From: Fulvia fulva
Lineage: Eukaryota > Ascomycota > Dothideomycetes > Mycosphaerellales > Mycosphaerellaceae
Direction: 5' to 3'
DNA length: 64,000 nt
Assembly (NCBI RefSeq): GCF_020509005.1
Contig: NC_063015.1
Location: 3,596,001 to 3,660,000 of the forward strand
In this document: piece after piece, positions 32,351-44,414 of the stretch
Layout of the letters: every line of letters starts with the position of its first letter
Numbering within the stretch: position 1 is the first letter of the stretch
Program-made: the position numbers and the translations under genes
Notes under the pieces: generated by a model
The model's database searches: none
The model's input: the letters and a program-made list of their open reading frames with translations, nothing else
What the model was told of the DNA's origin: nothing

Positions 32351-33199
32351 AGTACAAAACTCTTTAAGAACTTCTATAGTCCTCGAAAAATACGAACGCG
32401 GGTTGATTTACGGTAGTTAACCCGCTATAAGTATTAGAAGTCCGGTTTTAAAACAAGTCCGCTTTTCGAGTCTAGTCGGGGAGACCTTAGTAAATATATT
32501 AGGGGCGGAGTGTTCTAATAATACGGCGTATCGACATCAATAAGAAGGTATAACGAAGCCAAACCCTAAGCCTATAGATACGACTATCTTCGACTACTTT
32601 AAGAACTACGGCGGCCCCGTATTATAATAAAGAGAAAATGTCCTCGACCTTAGCCCGTATTCGAAGAAATTGCTAGAACTACTCGGGAACCGCTAATACT
32701 TTAGCGCTAAGGTGACTACTAACGCTCTAGGAGAGCAGGTCATTATAAATATATACTCCGTATAGGGCGACTAGTGTACGGAGATCCTAAAATAGGGCTA
32801 GATCAATAGGTAGGTTTAGAAACGAGACGTAGGGTTATATAGACCCGGTATTAGGATGCCGTATATATTTACTATATATAAGCGTAAAGCTAATAAGAAA
32901 AGACCTATTAATACGAGCGTTTACGAGAGGCCTTAGTCGAAAGTGGATAGTAATATAGATTAGAAGCGGAAGGCCCTTTACTAGGAATCTCTAATACTAG
33001 TAGGGTAAGGCCCGTTCGATAGGAGGTATCTTATTAAAAAGTTCTCTAGTATTAAGCGCGGCTCGAGGATTATACCTAAAAGGCTCGCTAGTATTAAGGT
33101 TAGTATCGCTCTCTCGGCTAAGGAAAGATAGATGTTTAATAAAATACTCTTTAACTAAGAAGGTGTCCTAGTATAGGATTTTAGCTATATACGGTAGAT

Positions 33200-34620
33200 T
33201 AGACATAATATTATACCTCCTTAGAAGATTATAACGATTACGTACAAGCCGTAGTAGGCGCGGAACATTCGGTTATACCTAAGCTTACGAGCGATTATAG
33301 GATAGATAATCCGCGCTCGAATTAAGAATAAAATTCTTAAGTATAGTCAAGGTGCTTATACGAATACTTAGTTCTTAGTAGCGAAGAAGGTCGAGCTAAA
33401 CAGCGAAGCTATACTATATAGGTTGATTAACTCCGCTATACTCTTAAACGAGGTAACGATAAGGGATACAAACATTCTCCTAGATACGGACGGGTTCTCG
33501 GAAGACTTTGCTAGGTATAGAGTAGCCTCTTTAGTAGACTTGTTTTTGGGGTACGACTAGATCACGCTTAACAAAAGTAGCCGGGATTTGACGGCCTTTA
33601 TAACGCCTCTTAGGCTTGTACGGTATATAACGTTACTATAGGGTACGACGAACTTAGTTACCTAGTTCGTACGGGTAGTAACTAAGGTATTAATAGACTA
33701 TATTTCTTACCGAGCAAAACTATTTCTTAACGATATCGGCGTAAAAGGTCCTACTAAGGACTATAGTGACGCTAAGGTAGAGCCTAGCCTTTAACGATAG
33801 GTCGTAGAACATATTATATCCCTTAATCTTATTCTTACGGACCTAGAGAGGGCCGGAGCGGTGGTCGTAGGGGAGAAGTCGTAGTGGCTTTATAAGACCC
33901 TAAAGATCGTAGGCTATATTACTAGCCCGAGCGGCCGCTATCTAGATCCTAAGGTAGTAGCTAAGATCTTAAACTAGCTAACCCTAAAGTACGTAAAGGA
34001 CATTCGAGTTTATATTAGGATCTATATTTACTTCCGGATTTAGGTCCCCTAGTTCGTAATCGTCGCTCGGCTAATATATAAGCTCTTAAGGAAGGACGTC
34101 GAGTTTGTCTAGACTAAGAATAAGTAGTTCTCGAAAGAGAACCTAGTAAGATTCTTAGTAATAGTACTAGCGTTAGTAACTATCTCCTACGCCCTAGGAG
34201 CTAGTAGGATCTTCGTTTCTATTAACGCGAGTAGTATTAGGTAGGGTTGTATAATATCGTAGGAATTACTAGATAATACTCGATAAAGACACCTAGTAAG
34301 GTATAAGAGCGGCACCTAGAACGTAAACGAGGCTAAGTACGATATAGGAAAGCGGGAGTGCCTCGGAGTGCTAAAGGGCCTTAAGAAGGTATAGCGCTAC
34401 CTCGTAGGAGTAGACTTTATCCTCGAAGTTAATACTAAAACGCTAGTATAGTAGTTAAATCGGCTAGTATCCGACATTCTAAACTCTATAATAGTAAAGT
34501 AGGTTACTTAGATCCGGCTATTCACCTTTAAAGTAAGGCATGTCGATAGGAAGAAGCACTCCGGACCGGATGTACTGTCTCGTAAACTACCTATAGCTAA
34601 GGAGCTTACGGAACCTAACA
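33200..34620 (+). pseudogene. Element H RT and RNase H remnant
   Basis: RT: FLVAKKVELNSEAILYRLIN (about 33366), VASLVDLFLGYD, SRDLTAFITPLRLVR (about 33580), GTTNLVTFV, and the catalytic block FLNDIGVKGPTKDYS (about 33722-33766), with Asp to Asn. LERAGAVVVGEKS and IVGYITSPSGRYL follow. RNase H: SINASSIR-type start (about 34220), KYDIGKRECLGVLKGLKK (about 34335), VDFILEVNTKTLV, and HVDRKKHSGPDVLSRK (about 34540-34590). Stops are TAG/TAA at Gln/Trp positions. Clear Ty3/gypsy, non-functional. Confidence 0.85.
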
Positions 34621-34779
34621 ATAATATTAATAAGATAATTGACAACAAATTCTTCCGTTACGCCGAACTAGTTAACACTTTCCCCGTTATTCTAGAGCGT
34701 AAACGACTCCTCGAACCCTAGTATAGTAATAATTCCGAGCTTATAGCTTATATTCTAGTATATCGAATACGACCGGAAG

Positions 34780-36133
34780 GGGTTACCCGGGCTAAGTATC
34801 GAAACCTCGTTAAGAAGAGTCCTAAATACTACTTAAGAGACAAGCTCTTGTTGTATTAGCGGCGAAGGGGTGCACCGATATAGCTAGTAGTAGACGATAA
34901 TAATGCTTAGAAAGAGATCGTAATATACTATTACGAAAAGTATAGTTACCGGAGTATAGAGCTAGTATATAATCTTATTACTAGCCGGTATTACTAGGAG
35001 GGCTACTTCTCCGATGTATCGAATTAGGTAAGGACTTATACTCCTTACAACTTTTGCGAAGGCAACTAGAGAGTAGGAGAAATATACTTATCGACTTAGT
35101 AGGTTATAGGAGAGAGGTAGTACTACGATCCCGTCTACGTATATAGAAACGGGTACTTACTTGTCGCCCGAGAAGCTCTAAGTAGATAGATTAAGGCGAA
35201 GGTCGTACGGAAGCCTCTAAATTTACGGGCGATTACTAAGTTCTTATATAAGATAGTGTCTAGCCGGTATAGATACTACTATAAGATTATACTTAATAAC
35301 GCTAGTATTAACAAAGAGGAGGTAGAGAGGATGCTAATTAGTATAGGTATTAAGTATATCCGGATCTTACCCTACTATCCGTAGTTAAATATCACTATAG
35401 AAGTAGGATATCGACCTGTTCTAGCTATATTAGCTAAGCTTACTAAGAACATCTATAAGTCCTAGGAACGATAGATTACTACGGTACTTTAGGCTAATAG
35501 AACTACGGTATCTAGAATTACGGGCATAACGCCGGCGGAGGTCCTATATAGCTATCGTACTATTCTCCCGATTAAGGTAGAATACCCGATATAGGCGAAC
35601 TATAAATAGGGATCTATTAGATTAACGGAGGAGCTATTAGCTATTCGGGCGCGTTAATTATAGGTACGGGACATAAGTCTTTAGGAGTTATAGTTATAAA
35701 GAGTAAGGCTTCGTACCCTAAGTAAGGAATACTTCGATACTAAACGTAGTATTAACTTCTAGGGATTCTAGGTCGGGGATCTTATAGTTAAGTTCGACAA
35801 GCCGTATAAGGATGACCTATCTAGAAAGATTAGTTACCGCTAGCTTAGGCCGTATCGTATAGCTAAGGTATACTCGGGGTTTAGTATATTCGTCCTCGAG
35901 GAGCTTAATAGTACGAGGTTAAAGGGTATATAAGCCCGAGAGAACCTAAAGCTAATCCTATAGTTAAGACCGGACCCGGAGCTTAATCTTCCTAAAGCTA
36001 AAGACATTATAGCGCTAGAGAATAGGGTTAATATTGCGAATGTCGAAAAAGGCGATCTTCCGAACAAGAACAGACCTACTACGTCCGAATCTAACGACGA
36101 AGAGGATGACGATATACTTCTAATAGGTATTAA
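34780..36133 (+). pseudogene. Element H integrase and C-terminal region (remnant)
   Basis: Reads LVVDDNNA and EIVIYYYEKY, the weakened zinc region, then SRYRYYYKIILNNASINKEEVERM (about 35262-35334), GIKYIRILPYYP and YRPVLAILAKLTKNI (about 35350-35460), matching the DDE integrase core in its second and third blocks. A long acidic C-terminal tail follows (LNLPKAKDIIALENRVN about 35980; SNDEEDDDILLIG about 36090). No chromodomain was recognised. Cut at 36138 by solo LTR 2. Confidence 0.75.
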
Positions 36134-36663
36134 TAGAGTGTCAGGGCGAGAGCCTAGCCTGTGAGATGTAAGGGTAAAAGCGAGAATGTAGGTGCGAAGT
36201 GTAGATACAAAAGGGTATAGTATGATTACTACACAAAACAAAAGACGAAGAAAGTAAGAGAGGCCTAGGGAAGGCCAGATATTTATACGCGACCCTCGCG
36301 AGTGCGTATCCCCGCATCAACAGGGCTAACCCGTGCGAAGCCGCGCTTAGTAGCTTTGCTCAAAACCTTATTCCAACCTGCCCTACGTTCCGAGTCTTCT
36401 ACGTGCTTCTTCCAGGGTCTAGCGTAGTCGCGGGTGCTCGCGAGAGTGCCGTGAGTCACATAGTCACGAGCCGAAGTGAATCTGTCAAGGTTTAGTAGAG
36501 GGGTGAATTTGGAGGGCTGGGTCCCGTAGTAAATATTACGGGGCATATGATTCTTGGCGCTCACACACTAAGCTAGACTGTCACTTCTTGACGACTTCTG
36601 AGCACTCTGAGGCTCTTCTGTCCCCACCTTCTGTACACTCTGTAGGGAGACTATAACATAGAG
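36134..36663 (+). repeat. Solo LTR 2 with tagag duplication
   Basis: LTR 36139-36658 (520 bases), same family as solo LTR 1, from tgtcaggg to ctataaca, flanked on both sides by tagag. It shows more CA-to-TA and TG-to-TA change than solo LTR 1 and contains about 77 bases (near 36409-36485) missing from solo LTR 1. Confidence 0.92.
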
Positions 36664-37368
36664 CTACTGTACTTCCGGAACTAGAATCTAAGCCGACGAG
36701 ACTATAGGTACGGCCTTATAACCTTACTACGGAGGAGATGGCCAAATTTACTAGGATTTAGGTCAAAGGAGGGATAGGACTTCATTATTTCTTTTTTTTC
36801 TTAGGCATAAGGAGTTCACTTAGTAGTTTTAGTTTCTAACCTTAGTTTGACTAGCTTCTAGTTCTAGTACCTAGTTCTTAGCGTACTTAACTAATTTCTA
36901 GGCTATATCCTTGATTTAAGAGTAGGCTTACTACGAAGACTAAACTTTGACTTAGCCTCCTTAGCCCCTTACGGAATAAACTTGCGATCTCCTTAATATC
37001 TCTAGACTAACTACTTGACTAGACGCCGGATCCGCCTTCCTTCCGTATAACTTATAGGTATAGTTTCTTAGTTTATATTAGCGTAGCGGAGGTGAAACTA
37101 GGGACAGTTCCGTAATAGGGGAGGATATTAAGATGTAGTATCTCAAAGGGAGTCAATAATTAGGAAGTGATCTAGTAGCCTAAGGTATCTACGATGACTT
37201 AGCTTATAGGGAGATACCTTCTCCCCCCTTTAGCTTAGATAGACATCTAACATAATCAACATATTGGTTCCTAATATATTGCTATATACTCGTGCTATTA
37301 GTCAGTTAAAGATTGACCTCTTACTCCACTCCGCTACTATCTATACGTACCTGTTTAATAGAGGATAT
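36664..37368 (+). other. Element H 3' region between integrase and LTR
   Basis: About 700 bases with a short continuation of the pol frame to about 36780 and then a T-rich run (ttatttctttttttt near 36787). I see no domain or intact frame in the rest. It is probably the 3' untranslated region of element H, possibly with decayed coding sequence. Confidence 0.5.
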
Positions 37369-37694
37369 ATTAACGAGCTAAGGGCCCCTTTAGACCCTGA
37401 AATTTGCGCGTCGGATCTCGTTAACCTTTAACGGTTAATTACGTAGTAGGGGTATATAGGGGTACTACTAAGATATATATAGTTAGGAGGCGACCTTACT
37501 AGGAAGCTAAGGATTTACGAAGAATCTCTCTATAAGGCGAAAATATAGGAATCTAAAAATTTCAGATTTATTATCTTTTAGGATCGCTATATATATTTCA
37601 CGGCCCGTAGACCGGTAAGTATATACACCTACGCGTAAGCTATCCTAAGGTCACTAGGCGCGCCCTTGCTTACTAGGCTGCTTGGTCGTCTATA
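37369..37694 (+). repeat. 3' LTR of element H
   Basis: 326 bases, same ends as the 5' LTR. The purine-rich tagaggata lies just upstream as a possible, weak polypurine tract. Confidence 0.9.
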
Positions 37695-38374
37695 CTAGTC
37701 GGAGGCATAATATATATTAAGAATATATATAGTAGTTATAGCCTATTCGTTCCTCCGGAGTTAGAAGACAATCTAGATAAAGGTGAAATCCCGGTACGTA
37801 CTCGTATCGTATAGGCTTTCTACGACTATATAGTAGCTAGTTACTTAGGGGACGAGAAGACGTATAAATTAGTAGCTCGTAACTATATCTAGCTAGGTAT
37901 CGTACGATTTATTAAGAGCTATATACGTACCTACCGCGCTTACGGTACGAATAAGAACACTAATATCTAGTACCTAGGGCTATTAAGACCGCTACTAGTA
38001 CTGTTTAGCGCTTAGGAGGATATCTCTATTAACTTCGTAGTTAAACTACCGAAGGGAATAAGCGTAGTCGACGGACAAACGTACGAGAACATTATAACCG
38101 TTATATACCGCTTAACTAAGGAGCGACATATTATTCCTATCACCTCGATAATAGTAGAGCATTACGTACTAGTATTCCTTAAGTACGTGTTTAGTAGACA
38201 TAGGCTCCCGAAGTCTATTATCTCGGATCGTAGTACGTAATAGGTTTCTATATTCTAGCGTAGGATATATGCGCTACTTAGTATTAATCGAAAGCTATCT
38301 TCGTCGTTCTACCTAGAAATAGATAGATAGTCGGAGAATACGAACAAAGTAATAGAGTAATACCTACGTATCTT
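37695..38374 (+). pseudogene. Element I integrase core (remnant)
   Basis: Resumes after element H. Reads LFVPPELEDNLDKGEIPVRT, a decayed HHCC zinc region (LVARNYI...FIKSYIRTYRAYGTNK), then NFVVKLPKGISVVDGQTY, ITVIYRLTKERHIIPI, and RLPKSIISDRST (about 38200). These are the first two acidic-residue blocks of a DDE integrase. LINE C is inserted shortly after, at 38390. Confidence 0.85.
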
Positions 38375-38389
38375 TATTAAATATGCCTA
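38375..38389. repeat. Target-site duplication of LINE C, left copy
   Basis: 15-base tattaaatatgccta, repeated at 43360-43374. Confidence 0.9.
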
Positions 38390-38619
38390 CTATTAATATC
38401 GATAATCGATCTCTGCGCCAAAACACGACACATTCGAAAGCTCTTATCAAGGCCATTCTAACGATATAAAAAGCAGGCCACTGCCCCTAGGACTAAGGGA
38501 GTTCTACCTCATTCAATCTGGACAGCTTGAAGCTCTCTTCACCCTGTTTCTTCAGCTCCAAACGCCGCGGAGGTGCCTAGCTACATTAGGCAACTCCTAG
38601 GCAATAGCAGCCTAGGCTA

Positions 38620-39881
38620 CGGCACTAACGGCGCCTACGGCCCTACAGGCGAAGCCCCCCTAAGACAACTGGCAGCAACTTATAGAGGACGCAAAAAGCA
38701 TAGAAACTAACGATCAGCTCCCTTACCGGTCTCTACAGGTAATGATCACTCAGCTACGCACGGCGCTTGTACTGTCGTATCACCGAGGGCAACAAGAAAT
38801 GAGGACGACGTCCTAGGCGATTAGTAAGGCCACCCGGAATCAACACCCCTATAGCTAGGCATCGGTCGCGGCATCGATACTAGGCCCCCGCCTAACGCAC
38901 GATACAGTTACGATCCGCATTGCAGCAAAGGAAGACTAGGCCGAAGTTGCGAAGCTATCGAACAAGGAGCTCGCCTAACGAATCAACCAACTAGGGGTGG
39001 TCGCAGTGAACCAACAGTCCAACGGCACTCTATAGATCTATACTAGCTCTACTACTGCTAGGAGGCACCTAGAGGCATAGCCACAGTAGGCATCTAAGGT
39101 TGCGGCATTAGCGAAGGTCTTAACGAAACAATTCACGATCCTAGTCCACGACATGCCTAAGGAGTTTGACCCAACCAACCAGGGTCACCTACGCGCTCTC
39201 TAAGAGGACAACCCGGTCACTCTTAACTCTCTAATCCAGAAGGCGACTTGGCTCTATAGGAAATGGCCAGAAGGCAAGAAGGCCTCGGCGCTAATAGTAT
39301 AGCTACAAGACGCGAAAGCGGCGGATCTAGCGATAGAACAAGGCCTGGTCTGGCAATACAGCCTTAAGACAGTAGAAAAGCACTCCTCATCCTTTCGTGT
39401 CCTCTAATGCTTCAAATGCTAACAGTATAGACACCAAACCTACACGTGCACAAACAAGCAGGCCTACTCGAACTGTATAGGAGACTATATGTCTAGGGAC
39501 TGTACATCGACTACGAGACGGTGCGCGAACTGTCCGGGGCACCACCTATCGTATAGTGCGGAATGCCCATAGCGGAAACTAGCGAAAAACAAGGCAATCA
39601 CAAACAGAACCGTCGCCCTAAGATTCTACGGCGACCGTAAGGCTAGCCCATACCGGAACCAACTAGCGGCGGTCGGGCACAAGCGCCCTAGGGCCGAGAA
39701 CGATGTAAAGGATGCGCAGCCTAGGGCGTACGGGAGGCCACGTGCTCTGCTAGCCGCGGCGAGGGAATCTAACTAGGCCCGGCTCCCCTGTAGTACACAG
39801 CCGATAGGCGTAGACCAGGACGCACAGGGCAGTAGGACACAGGACGATATAGAGGAAATGATTGTCGATGCCGATAACTAG
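38620..39881 (+). pseudogene. LINE C ORF1 (zinc-knuckle) remnant
   Basis: Start not fixed. From about 38670 the frame reads NWQQLIEDAKSIETNDQLPY, collinear with ORF1 of B and D, and then VTIRIAAKED, FTILVHDMPKEFDPTNQ (about 39130) and the knuckle region near 39408-39560: CFKC-stop-QYRHQTYTC, then CANCPGHHLSYSAECP. The His of the first knuckle and a Gln are altered. It ends IVDADN-TAG at 39879-39881, 14 bases inside ORF2. Several TAG stops. Confidence 0.83.
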
Positions 39882-42800
39882 CCTCGACACGCTTAGCATT
39901 ATCTAGTATAACGTTAACTATAGCAAGGATATAGTCCAGAACCATTTCCTACACGAGGCGGACCCGCGCGTCCACCACGTCCTTGCAATCCAGGAGCTAT
40001 GGATTAACCCGCACTATAAGAGACTAACGACCTGCAAGTCACCAGGCTACACGACATGCCTACGAGGCGACGGCAGACCCCGCACGTGCTTCTATGTCAG
40101 CAAGGACATACTAGAATCCGACTGGGAGGTAGTGTACTACGCAGACGAAGAAGGCGGGGGCGATATTACCTCCCTCCACGTGGGTAGCACCTAGATACAC
40201 AACCTATACATGCAACCGCCAGCCTCGAGGTCTAGCCGCGACCTAGGGGTCTACAGACACCTAGACAGTGCGCTTAAGAGACAAGGGTGCCACATCGTAG
40301 TAGGAGACTTCAACATACACCACCCTTCCTAGGAAAGCCTTATGCAGCCGCACCCTATAGCCGACGAAGTACTCGACTTGATAGCGAGCAACGCAATTGC
40401 CCTCAATACCCCGAAGGACCTGGGCACCTGGAAGAGAGGGGGACTCTAAGGCACGATCGACCTCTCCTAAATCTTAGATAGCTACTACTATACGGTAACC
40501 TACTATGGGATCGAACATGAACTCGAGGCGTCGTCAGACCACATGCTAGTCAGGACCTCTGTTGCGACACAGATACAACGCACACTAGCGAGAACCCCTA
40601 AGCCAAACTGGGGAAAGGCCCACTGGGCTAACATCCAGGCGTACCTCGATGACTCTAAGAGGCTAGTCCAGATCGCGCAGTAGCAATACAACAGTAAAGA
40701 CGAGATAGACGAAGCAGTCCAGGGGTTAACAGACGAAATAAGAAAAGCGACCTCACTTCACGTTCCGCTTGCCTAACCAACGACATAGTCCAAACTATAC
40801 TGGACGCCGGAGTGCACTGCGGTAGTAAGAGAAGCAAGGAGAGCCCGCCGGGTGTGGACGAGCAGCTATAGCGAGGAGGCCTAGAACGTATACAGGGAGG
40901 CATGCTAACAGAAGAAAGCTATAATACGGAGGGAGAAAGCAGTCGGCTAGAGGGCCATAGTGGAAGAAATCGCCGGCAAGCTAGAGAGGATGTGGAAGCT
41001 AGCGAAATGGGCCCGACAGGACCCTATACAGGGCCCCTCCTTCTCTATCCCAGCGCTACAATCGCCTAGTGGCCCGGTTAGCGACCCCGAGGCCAAGGCG
41101 CGTCTACTGGCTAGCAAGTTCTTCCCACCCCCAGTCGAGGCTAATCTAAGCGACATAAACAGCTCTACTCCCCTAGCCCCTAGCATCGCGGTCCAACAGG
41201 AGGTGTCCGAGGGAGAAGTTACCGCTGTGCTGAGGAAGTTGCCGGCGAAGAAAGCCCCGGGGCCGGATGGGATCCCAAACGAGCTACTAAAGAAGTGTAG
41301 AGATCAACTAGCCCTAGCAGTTGTAGCGATCTTCAACGCCTGCCTACAGACCGGATACCACCCGATAGCTTTTAAACAATCGACGATAGTGGTCCTACGT
41401 AAGCCGCAGAAGGAAGACTATACGCAGGTGAAGTCGTACCGCCCAATTGCGCTCCTTAACACTCTTAGGAAGGCGCTTAAGAAGCTAGTTGTAACGAGAC
41501 TCTCCGAGGCGGCAGAGGAACACTCCCTACTCCCGGACACCCAGATGGGTGCGCGCCTATAGCGATCGACGCTATCCGCGATAGAACTTATCACCTCTTA
41601 GGTAAAGGCCATCTAGTATAAGAATAGGGACAAGGTGGCTTCCTTACTTAGCCTAGACATATCGGGAGCCTTCGACTACGTGTCACACCCGCGGCTACTC
41701 TACATCCTAAGGTCGAAAGGACTCCCTAAGTAGCTTATCAACTTCGTACGGTCCTACCTCCAAAACCGCAGTACGTCGATCCTGGTCGGCCAGTACAGAA
41801 GCCCATTTCAAGCAGTCCACACTAGAATCCCGTAAGGCTTAACGCTAGCACCTATTCTGTTCCTCTTCTTTATAGCGACGCTGCTCCCAGCCCTGGAATC
41901 CCAGAACACCGCTGCGAGCGGCTTCGTAGACGACACAAACATCCTAGCGTGGTCTTCCTCGACTAAGGAGAACTGTAGGCTACTAGAAGAGAAGCACAAG
42001 ATCTGCGAGGACTGGGCTAGGAGGCACGGGGCTCGGTTTGCCCTAGAAAAGTACAATCTGATACACTTTACGCGCCGGCCACGGTTCCACAATATGCAAG
42101 CTTCTATCCAGATATAGGGGCACACGACTAAACCGGCAAATCAGCTCAGGATCCTCGGACTATAGGTGGACCCGGCGCTACGGTAGAGGAAGCACGTATA
42201 GGCAATATTACGGAAAGCTGAACAGAATATGGCATCATGCCAGAGGCTCACTGCGTCTATATAGGGGGCGGACTTCCGGCAGTCACGACTTCTATATACG
42301 GCTATTGTACGGCCAGTCCTTACCTATGGCAGCCAAGTGTGGTCCTTAGGCGAGAGGGCCTGCCTATCGAAGGGACTCGTCGCGCCGCTAGCGAAGATCC
42401 AAAACCAATGCCTAAGGAAGGTCACCGGGGCATATAAGTCGACACTAACGAGGATGCTTAAGCACGAGACCGCTATACCGCCGATCGACCTATACATCCA
42501 GGGACTACGGACCTCCTACTTAGGCAAGTCGGCACAGTACCTAGTACAGAAGGTCATCGCTAGTGTAGTCGTAAGGGCCCGCGAATCAGTACTAGCGCAC
42601 AAGGGCATTCGACCCGGAAACGAGCCGAACTACCGGGCAAGGGACGAATAGCTAGCAACATAATAGGAAGGTGAGAAATCGTTTATAGAGCAACTATAGA
42701 AAGAGAGGTAGAACAACTAGGTTATAGGGCATAGTGGACGCCCTTAGCCAGCGGGACAACCTAAGGAATGGTCAGCTACAAAATCCGCGGTCAAGCACCC

Positions 42801-43185
42801 CCCGAAGCTCATCTACTACCGCCTTACGAGGGCACAGAGTAGCATAGCAACCTAACTGCGAAGCGAACACATCGGCCTCCAGGGGTACCTATCATAGAGG
42901 AAGGTTCCAGGATACACGAATACTAGCTGCCCCTACGGCTATCGCTCCTAGAACGTACGGCACGCACTCCTCGTCTGTCCGAGGTGGTCGCTAGGAAGGG
43001 GGGAGTGGATGGCAAAGGCGAGGAACCGGACGATTGGGGCACTTCTTAACAACGCTGAAGACCTACGGCGCATTACGAACTGGATACTAGAGAAGGGCTG
43101 GCTAGAACAGTACCGCCTAGTAGGAGCAGTGCAGGAAGAGAGGACACGACGCAGCGCGACGAGACCGGCTAGGAGCGGGGGCTAA
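39868..43185 (+). pseudogene. LINE C ORF2 (endonuclease/RT) remnant
   Basis: Starts at ATG 39868 (MPITSLDTLSII, as in LINE D) and ends at TAA 43183-43185. Endonuclease: YNVNYSKD, IQELWINP (Glu present), VGDFNIHHP, SSDHML. RT: KAPGPDGIPNELLK, SYRPIALLNT, LSLDISGAFDYVSH, FVDDTNILAW intact near 41926, YGSQVWSLG. C-terminus: CPYGYRSxNVRHALLVC (Cys to Tyr). About two dozen TAG/TAA stops interrupt it; the longest open stretch is 40960-41562. Non-functional, but catalytic residues largely remain. Confidence 0.9.
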
Positions 43186-43359
43186 CGGGGTAGTGACATG
43201 GACTACGTACGTTCAGAGGGAAAGCTAATCTAGACAAGGAGTAGTCGGGGGCGGGAAGGGTTTTCACCTATTCGGGTTTCCCTTTGTACATAACAATAGA
43301 TATATACCTACATAGGCCGGATAGGGTCCTAGAACAGGGGAATGACAAATCTATCTATC
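43186..43359 (+). other. LINE C 3' untranslated region and ctat tail
   Basis: Contains gggaagggttttcacctattcgggtttccc, cctacataggccggataggg and the ctat tail. LINE F and F2 ends match it closely, which shows they are the same family. Confidence 0.85.
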
Positions 43360-43374
43360 TATTAAATATGCCTA
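43360..43374. repeat. Target-site duplication of LINE C, right copy
   Basis: Second copy of tattaaatatgccta right after the ctat tail; element I integrase frame resumes here. Confidence 0.9.
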
Positions 43375-44400
43375 GGACGACTAGCTAGATTAGACTCTAT
43401 TAGCTAAGTTTATAGTAAATAATATAGTGTCCGTAATAATAGGCGTCTCGCCGTTCTATCCTAATACTAGGCGTAATCTAAGGTTCTCTAAGTTCGACTT
43501 AGACTTACCTATACTACTAATACTATATAAATAGCGACTAGACGCCGAGTCCGCGGACAAGTTTACGGCTAAGATATAAGAGATATACTAATACTTACGA
43601 TAGTAGATAGCCTTAGTATAAGTAGTCTAAGCTAAGTACGTAAACTAGACGTATATACCTATACTACGGTATACCAAAGGCGACGAAGTATAGGTAAGTA
43701 CTAAGAACTAGACGATAGAGAGACCTTCTCGTAAGATAGACGTAAAGTAGTCTAGACCGTACGTAATTACGGAGGTACTACCGGGTAATACTTATAAAGT
43801 AGAGCTCCTACCTACTTTAAATATCGACAATTGCTTCTACTTATACCTTCTTATACTAGTTTATCCGCCGGTTATAGGACAGACACAACCCGTACTACTA
43901 CCGATCCAAATTGTCGACGATAAATAATACGAAGCCGATCCCGCCGAACCCGATTAATAGGAAGTTAAGCAAATTCTAGACTATAAGAAGAGATAGCCGC
44001 GAGGACTAATACCGGTAGGAGGTAAGTAGCTATATTAGGAATACTTATTGAAATATATTAGATATAATAAGCTATCCTATAAAGCTACGGACTAGGTTAT
44101 CGAGACTACTACCGCCTCTATAGCCGACTTTTACTATAACTACCCGAGAGCGACTAAGCTACCTAGTTTTTAACTACCTATATACTAGATACCGAATGAG
44201 AATGCTATAGGCATACGTATAGCGCGCTAACTAGGATAAGTAGCGATAGCTCTAATGCCGGTAGAACGAGGCCTCCGGGCTTATAAGAAAGAGAGCGATA
44301 CGTATAGTCTAATAGATAATAAGGTGTCTACGAAGGTAATAAGAGATATAATAGATACGATAGATATAAGAGGAGAGGAGAGTACTCCGGAGCGCACTCT
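43375..44400 (+). pseudogene. Element I integrase C-terminus and chromodomain (remnant)
   Basis: After LINE C the frame reads GVSPFYPNTRRNLRFSKFDL (about 43441), IERPSRKIDVK (about 43710), VLPGNTYKVELLPTL (about 43775), and then a chromodomain-like block EVKQILDYKK ... EYLLKYIRYNKLSYKATD (about 43960-44090) followed by ADFYYNYPRATKLPSF. Chromodomains in this position steer integration toward heterochromatin in chromoviruses (established for the family). The last 200 bases before the purine tract are non-coding. Confidence 0.83.
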
Positions 44401-44414
44401 AAGAGGGGGAGTAG
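44401..44414 (+). other. Polypurine tract of element I
   Basis: aagagggggagtag immediately before the 3' LTR; expected primer site for plus-strand DNA synthesis in an LTR retrotransposon. Confidence 0.75.

Larger units (their letters stand above)
27344..37694 (+). mobile_element. Element H: RIPped gypsy retrotransposon with 326-bp LTRs
   Basis: Two 326-base direct repeats (27344-27669 and 37369-37694) enclose gag, protease, RT, RNase H and integrase remnants on the plus strand. It is inserted in the integrase linker of element I. The flanks are ctagg and ctagt, a probable 5-base duplication with one change. It contains LINE G1 and two solo LTRs of another family; without them it is about 8.2 kb. 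Its RT carries the unusual FLNDIGVKGP form, seen in a particular group of fungal gypsy elements. Heavily RIPped. Confidence 0.9.
38390..43359 (+). mobile_element. LINE C: full-length, moderately RIPped LINE
   Basis: A 4970-base insertion in element I with a 15-base duplication. It has a leader of about 200 bases, decayed ORF1 and ORF2 in the usual order, a 3' untranslated region and ctat tail. It is a third subfamily, closest to fragments F and F2. RIP is lighter than in element I: long stretches of frame remain open, but stops occur in both ORFs. Confidence 0.93.

Noticed and set aside
30193..36663. The two tgtcaggg LTRs read as a pair flanking one element (30198-36658)
   Set aside because: Each has its own distinct 5-base duplication (agtag and tagag), and element H sequence continues across both, so they are separate solo LTRs.
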